Shown piece after piece: positions 60,001-64,000 of a DNA stretch of 64,000 nucleotides (position 1 is its first letter; every line of letters starts with the position of its first letter). The notes under the pieces are model-generated. The model saw nothing but the letters and a program-made list of their open reading frames with translations, searched no databases and had not been told where the DNA came from. The translations under genes and the position numbers were made by a program. The stretch comes from Rhabditoides inermis (lineage: Eukaryota; Nematoda; Chromadorea; Rhabditida; Rhabditidae): assembly GCA_963966185.1 (NCBI GenBank), contig CAWZYM010000206.1, positions 207,001 to 271,000 of the forward strand, given 5' to 3'.

Positions 60001-62140
60001 TTTCAACTTTTCCTTTTAGTCGCTCATTCTAGCTGATTACAATGTCTGTCGTCAGTGTAGAGAGACGAGATTCGATGAGAGACGAGACAGTCATACACAG
60101 TCTGGACAGACTGGAAAGATGCTGCTAAAGATTTAAAAAAGGGTCACTCTTTATACAAATTTCAACTTTTCGTTTTAGTCGCTCATTCTAGCTGATTACG
60201 ATGTCTGTCGTCAGTGTAGAGAGACGAGATTCGATGAGAGACGAGACAGTCATACACAGTCTGGACAGACTAAAACGGTGCTGGTGAACATTTTAAAAAG
60301 GGTCACTCTTTATACAAATTTCAACTTTTCGTTTTAGTCGCTCATTCTAGCTGATTACAATGTCTGTCGTCGATGTAGAGAGACGAGATTCGATGAGAGA
60401 CGAGACAGTCATACACAGTCTGGACAGACTAAAACGGTGCTGCTGAACATTTTAGAAAGGGTCACTCTTTATACAAATTTCAACTTTTCCTTTTAGTCGC
60501 TCATTCTATCTGATTGCGATGTCTGTCGTCGGTGCAGAGAGACGAGATTCGATGAGAGACGAGACAGTCATACACAGTCTGGACAGACTAAAACGAAGCT
60601 GCTGAACATTTTAGAAAGGGTCACTCTTTATACAAATTTCAACTTTTCCTTTTAGTCGCTCATTCTAGCTGATTGCGATGTGTGTCGTCAGTGCAGAGAG
60701 ACGAGATTCGATGAGAGACGAGACAGTAATACACAGTCTGGACAGACTAAAACGGTGCTGCTGAACATTTTAGAAAGGGTCACTCTTCATACAAATTTCA
60801 ACTTTTCGTTTTAGTCGCTTTTTCTATCTGATTGCGATGTCTGTCGTCGGTGTAGAGAGTAGAGAGACGAGATTCGATGAGAGACGAGACAGTCATACAC
60901 AGTCTGGACAGACTAAAACGAAGCTGCTGAACATTTAAAAAAATCGTCACTTTTCATACAATTTTTAACTTTTCCTTTTAGTCGCTCATTCTAGCTGATT
61001 GCGATGTCTGTCGTCAGTGCAGAGAGACGAGATTCGATGAGAGACGAGACAGTCATACACAGTCTGGACAGACTAAAACGGTGCTGCTGAACATTTTAGA
61101 AAGTGTCACTCTTCATACAAGTTTCAACTTTTCGTTTTAGTCGCTCATTCTAGCTGATTGCGATGTCTGTCGTCAGTGTAGAGAGACGAGATTCGATGAG
61201 AGACGAGACAGTCATACACAGTCTGGACAGACTAAAACGGTGCTGCTGAACATTTTAGAAAGTGTCACTCTTCATACAAGTTTCAACTTTTCGTTTTAGT
61301 CGCTCATTCTAGCTGATTGCGATGTCTGTCGTCAGTGTAGAGAGACGAGATTCGATGAGAGACGAGACAGTCATATACAGTCTGGACAGACTAAAACGAA
61401 ACTGCTAAACAATTCAAAAATGGTCACTCTTCATACAAATTTCAACTTTTCCTTTTAGTCGCTCATTCTAGCTGATTGTGATGTCTGTCGTCGGTGTAAA
61501 GAGACGAGATTCGATGAGAGACGAGACAGTCATAAACAGTCTGGACAGACTAAAACGGAGCTGCTGAACATTTTAAAAAAATGTCACTCTTCATACAAAT
61601 TTCAACTTTTCGTTTTAGTCGTTCGTTCTAGCTGATTGCGATGTCTGTCGTCCGTGAAGAGAGACGAGATTCGATGAGAGACGAGACAGTCATGTACAAA
61701 CTGGACAGACTAAAACGGTGCTGCTAAACTGCTGAGCATTTAAAAAATGTCACTCTTCATACAAATTTCAACTTTTCGTTTTAGTCGCTCATTCTAGCTG
61801 ATTGCGATGTCTGTCGTCGGTGTAAAGAGACGAGATTCGATGAGAGACGAGACAGTCATACACAGTCTGGACAGACTAAAACGATGCTGCTGAACATTTT
61901 AGAAAGGGTCACTCTTCATACAAATTTCAACTTTTCGTTTTAGTCGCTCATTCTAGCTGATTGCGATGTCTGTCGTCGGTGTAGAGAGACGAGATTCGAT
62001 GAGAGACGAGACAGTAATACACAGTCTGGACAGACTAAAACGGTGCTGCTGAACATTTTAGAAAGGGTCACTCTTCATACAAATTTCAACTTTTCGTTTT
62101 AGTCGCTTTTTCTATCTGATTGCGATGTCTGTCGTCGGTG
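57031..62140. repeat. 2555-bp tandem duplication within the satellite (16 monomers)
   Basis: gagagaaaagattcg at 57031 and 59586, and gactggaaagatg at 57558 and 60113, are both 2555 bp apart, or 16 monomers plus small insertions. The insertion marker gtagagagtagagag recurs near 58300 and 60855, again 2555 bp apart, and then at 62142. Confidence 0.75.
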
Positions 62141-64000
62141 TAGAGAGTAGAGAGACGAGATTCGATGAGAGACGAGACAGTCATACACAGTCTGGACAGA
62201 CTAAAACGAAGCTGCTGAACATTTAAAAAAATCGTCACTTTTCATACAATTTTTAACTTTTCCTTTTAGTCGCTCATTCTAGCTGATTGCGATGTCTGTC
62301 GTCAGTGCAGAGAGACGAGATTCGATGAGAGACGAGACAGTCATACACAGTCTGGACAGACTAAAACGAAGCTGCTGAACATTTAAAAAAATCGTCACTT
62401 TTCATACAATTTTTAACTTTTCCTTTTAGTCGCTCATTCTAGCTGATTGCGATGTCTGTCGTCAGTGCAGAGAGACGAGATTCGATGAGAGACGAGACAG
62501 TCATATACAGTCTGGACAGACTAAAACGAAGCTGCTAAACAATTCAAAAATGGTCACTCTTCATACAAATTTCAACTTTTCCTTTTAGTCGCTCATTCTA
62601 GCTGATTGCGATGTCTGTCGTCCGTGAAGAGAGACGAGATTCGATGAGAGACGAGACAGTCATATACAATCTGTTTAGACTGAAAAGATGCTGCTGAAAA
62701 TTTAAAAAAGGGTCACTCTTCATACAAATTTCAACTTTTCCTTTTAGTCGTTCATTCTAGCTGATTGCGATGTCTGTCGTCGGTGTAGAGAGACGAGACT
62801 CGATGAGAGACGAGACAGTCATACACAGTCTGGACAGACTAAAGCGGTGCTGGTGAACATTTTAGAGAGGGTCACTCTTTATACAAATTTCAACTTTTCG
62901 TTTTAGTCGCTCATTCTAGCTGATTGCGATGTCTGTCGTCGGTGTAGAGAGACGAGATTCGATGAGAGACGAGACAGTCATGTACAAACTGGACAGACTA
63001 AAACGGTGCTGCTGAACATTTTAGAAAGGGTCACTCTTCATACAAATTTCAACTTTTCGTTTTAGTCGCTCATTCTATCTGATTGCGATGTGTGTCGTCG
63101 ATGTAGAGAGACGAGATTCGATGAGAGACGAGACAGTCATACACAGTCTGGACAGACTAAAACGAATCTGCTGAACATTTTAGAAAGGGTCACTCTTCAT
63201 ACAAATTTCAACTTTTCGTTTTAGTCGCTCATTCTAGCTGATTACGATGTCTGTCGTCAGTGCAGAGAGACGAGATTCGATGAGAGACGAGACAGTCATA
63301 TACAATCTGTTTAGACTGAAAAGATGCTGCTGAAAATTTAAAAAAGGGTCACTCTTCATACAAATTTCAACTTTTCCTTTTAGTCGTTCATTCTAGCTGA
63401 TTGCGATGTCTGTCGTCGGTGTAGAGAGACGAGACTCGATGAGAGACGAGACAGTCATACACAGTCTGGACAGACTAAAGCGGTGCTGGTGAACATTTTA
63501 GAGAGGGTCACTCTTTATACAAATTTCAACTTTTCCTTTTAGTCGCTCATTCTAGCTGATTGCGATGTCTGTCGTCGATGTAGAGAGACGAGATTCGATG
63601 AGAGACGAGACAGTCATACACAGTCTGGACAGACTAAAACGGTGCTGCTGAACATTTTAGAAAGGGTCACTCTTTATACAAATTTCAACTTTTCCTTTTA
63701 GTCGCTCATTCTAGCTGATTGCGATGTCTGTCAACGGTGTAGAGAGACGAGATTCGATGAGAGACGAGACAGTCATACACAGTCTGGACAGACTAAAACG
63801 ATGCTGGTGAACATTTTAGAAAGGGTCACTCTTTATACAAATTTCAACTTTTCGTTTTAGTCGCTGATTCTATCTGATTGCGATGTCTGTCGTCGGTGCA
63901 GAGAGACGAAATTCGATGAGAGACGAGACAGTCATACACAGTCTGGACAGACTGAAAAGATGCTGCTGAAGATTTGAAAGAAGGGTCACTCTTTAAACAA

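Larger units (their letters stand above)
18467..64000. repeat. 159-bp satellite array, about 270 monomers, running off the window
   Basis: Spacing of the landmark tctggacagac is 159 bp in the first monomers (18481, 18640, 18799, 18958), and later intervals fit multiples of 159 within a few bases. All monomers point the same way. Each contains an inverted repeat (AGTCTG..CAGACT), a T-rich stretch (caacttttcgttttagtcgc), a variable tgtctgtcgtcgatgtagag segment and two copies of gagacgaga. Short open frames in it are by-products. The length suits one nucleosome, as for many centromeric and heterochromatic satellites. No gene is visible. The only interruptions are four copies of one mobile element. 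The array has no end within the window. Confidence 0.97.

Noticed and set aside
18467..64000. CRISPR-like array
   Set aside because: Monomers are contiguous 159-bp units without unique spacers, and the host is a eukaryote.

Overview
The window is nuclear DNA of an intron-rich animal. The first 18.2 kb hold four genes, all on the + strand; the last 45.5 kb are one tandem satellite array. The genes were assembled by hand from GT-AG junctions with consistent reading phase. The first two are clear metazoan housekeeping genes: the 3' end of dynactin subunit 4 (p62) and a complete 22-exon mRNA-decapping enzyme DCP2. The metazoan-type C-terminal motif of DCP2 supports an animal, probably an invertebrate; the phylum cannot be read from the sequence.

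Layout: 1-2186, last seven exons of DCTN4; 2187-2736, intergenic, with paired CRE palindromes and a GA microsatellite; 2737-12747, DCP2, whose 4.6-kb intron 9 separates the N-terminal regulatory domain from the Nudix domain and holds a 2.1-kb polypurine tract plus nested mobile elements; 13819-15885, a 13-exon gene for an all-helical protein of about 474 residues that I do not recognise; 16118-18203, a six-exon gene with a Tudor-like segment near its C-terminus; 18204-18466, its 3' end and a GTCT microsatellite; 18467-64000, about 270 copies of a 159-bp satellite with higher-order repeats, multi-kb internal duplications and four near-identical 725-729-bp insertions.

The most interesting signal links the array to the DCP2 intron. 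The insertion in the array ends in a perfect hairpin followed by CTAA and a target T, as expected of a Helitron-like 3' end. A reverse-complement copy of the same composite sits in DCP2 intron 9 and carries 1.3 satellite monomers beyond that hairpin, including the private variants of the monomer that follows the insertion in the array. This looks like read-through capture of satellite by a mobile element, or the reverse route by which element-borne monomers seeded an array. DCTN4 (dynein adaptor complex) and DCP2 (mRNA decay) have no evident functional link. The short gap between genes three and four, with an AATAAA and then a splice acceptor one base before the next ATG, hints at trans-splicing or an operon-like arrangement.
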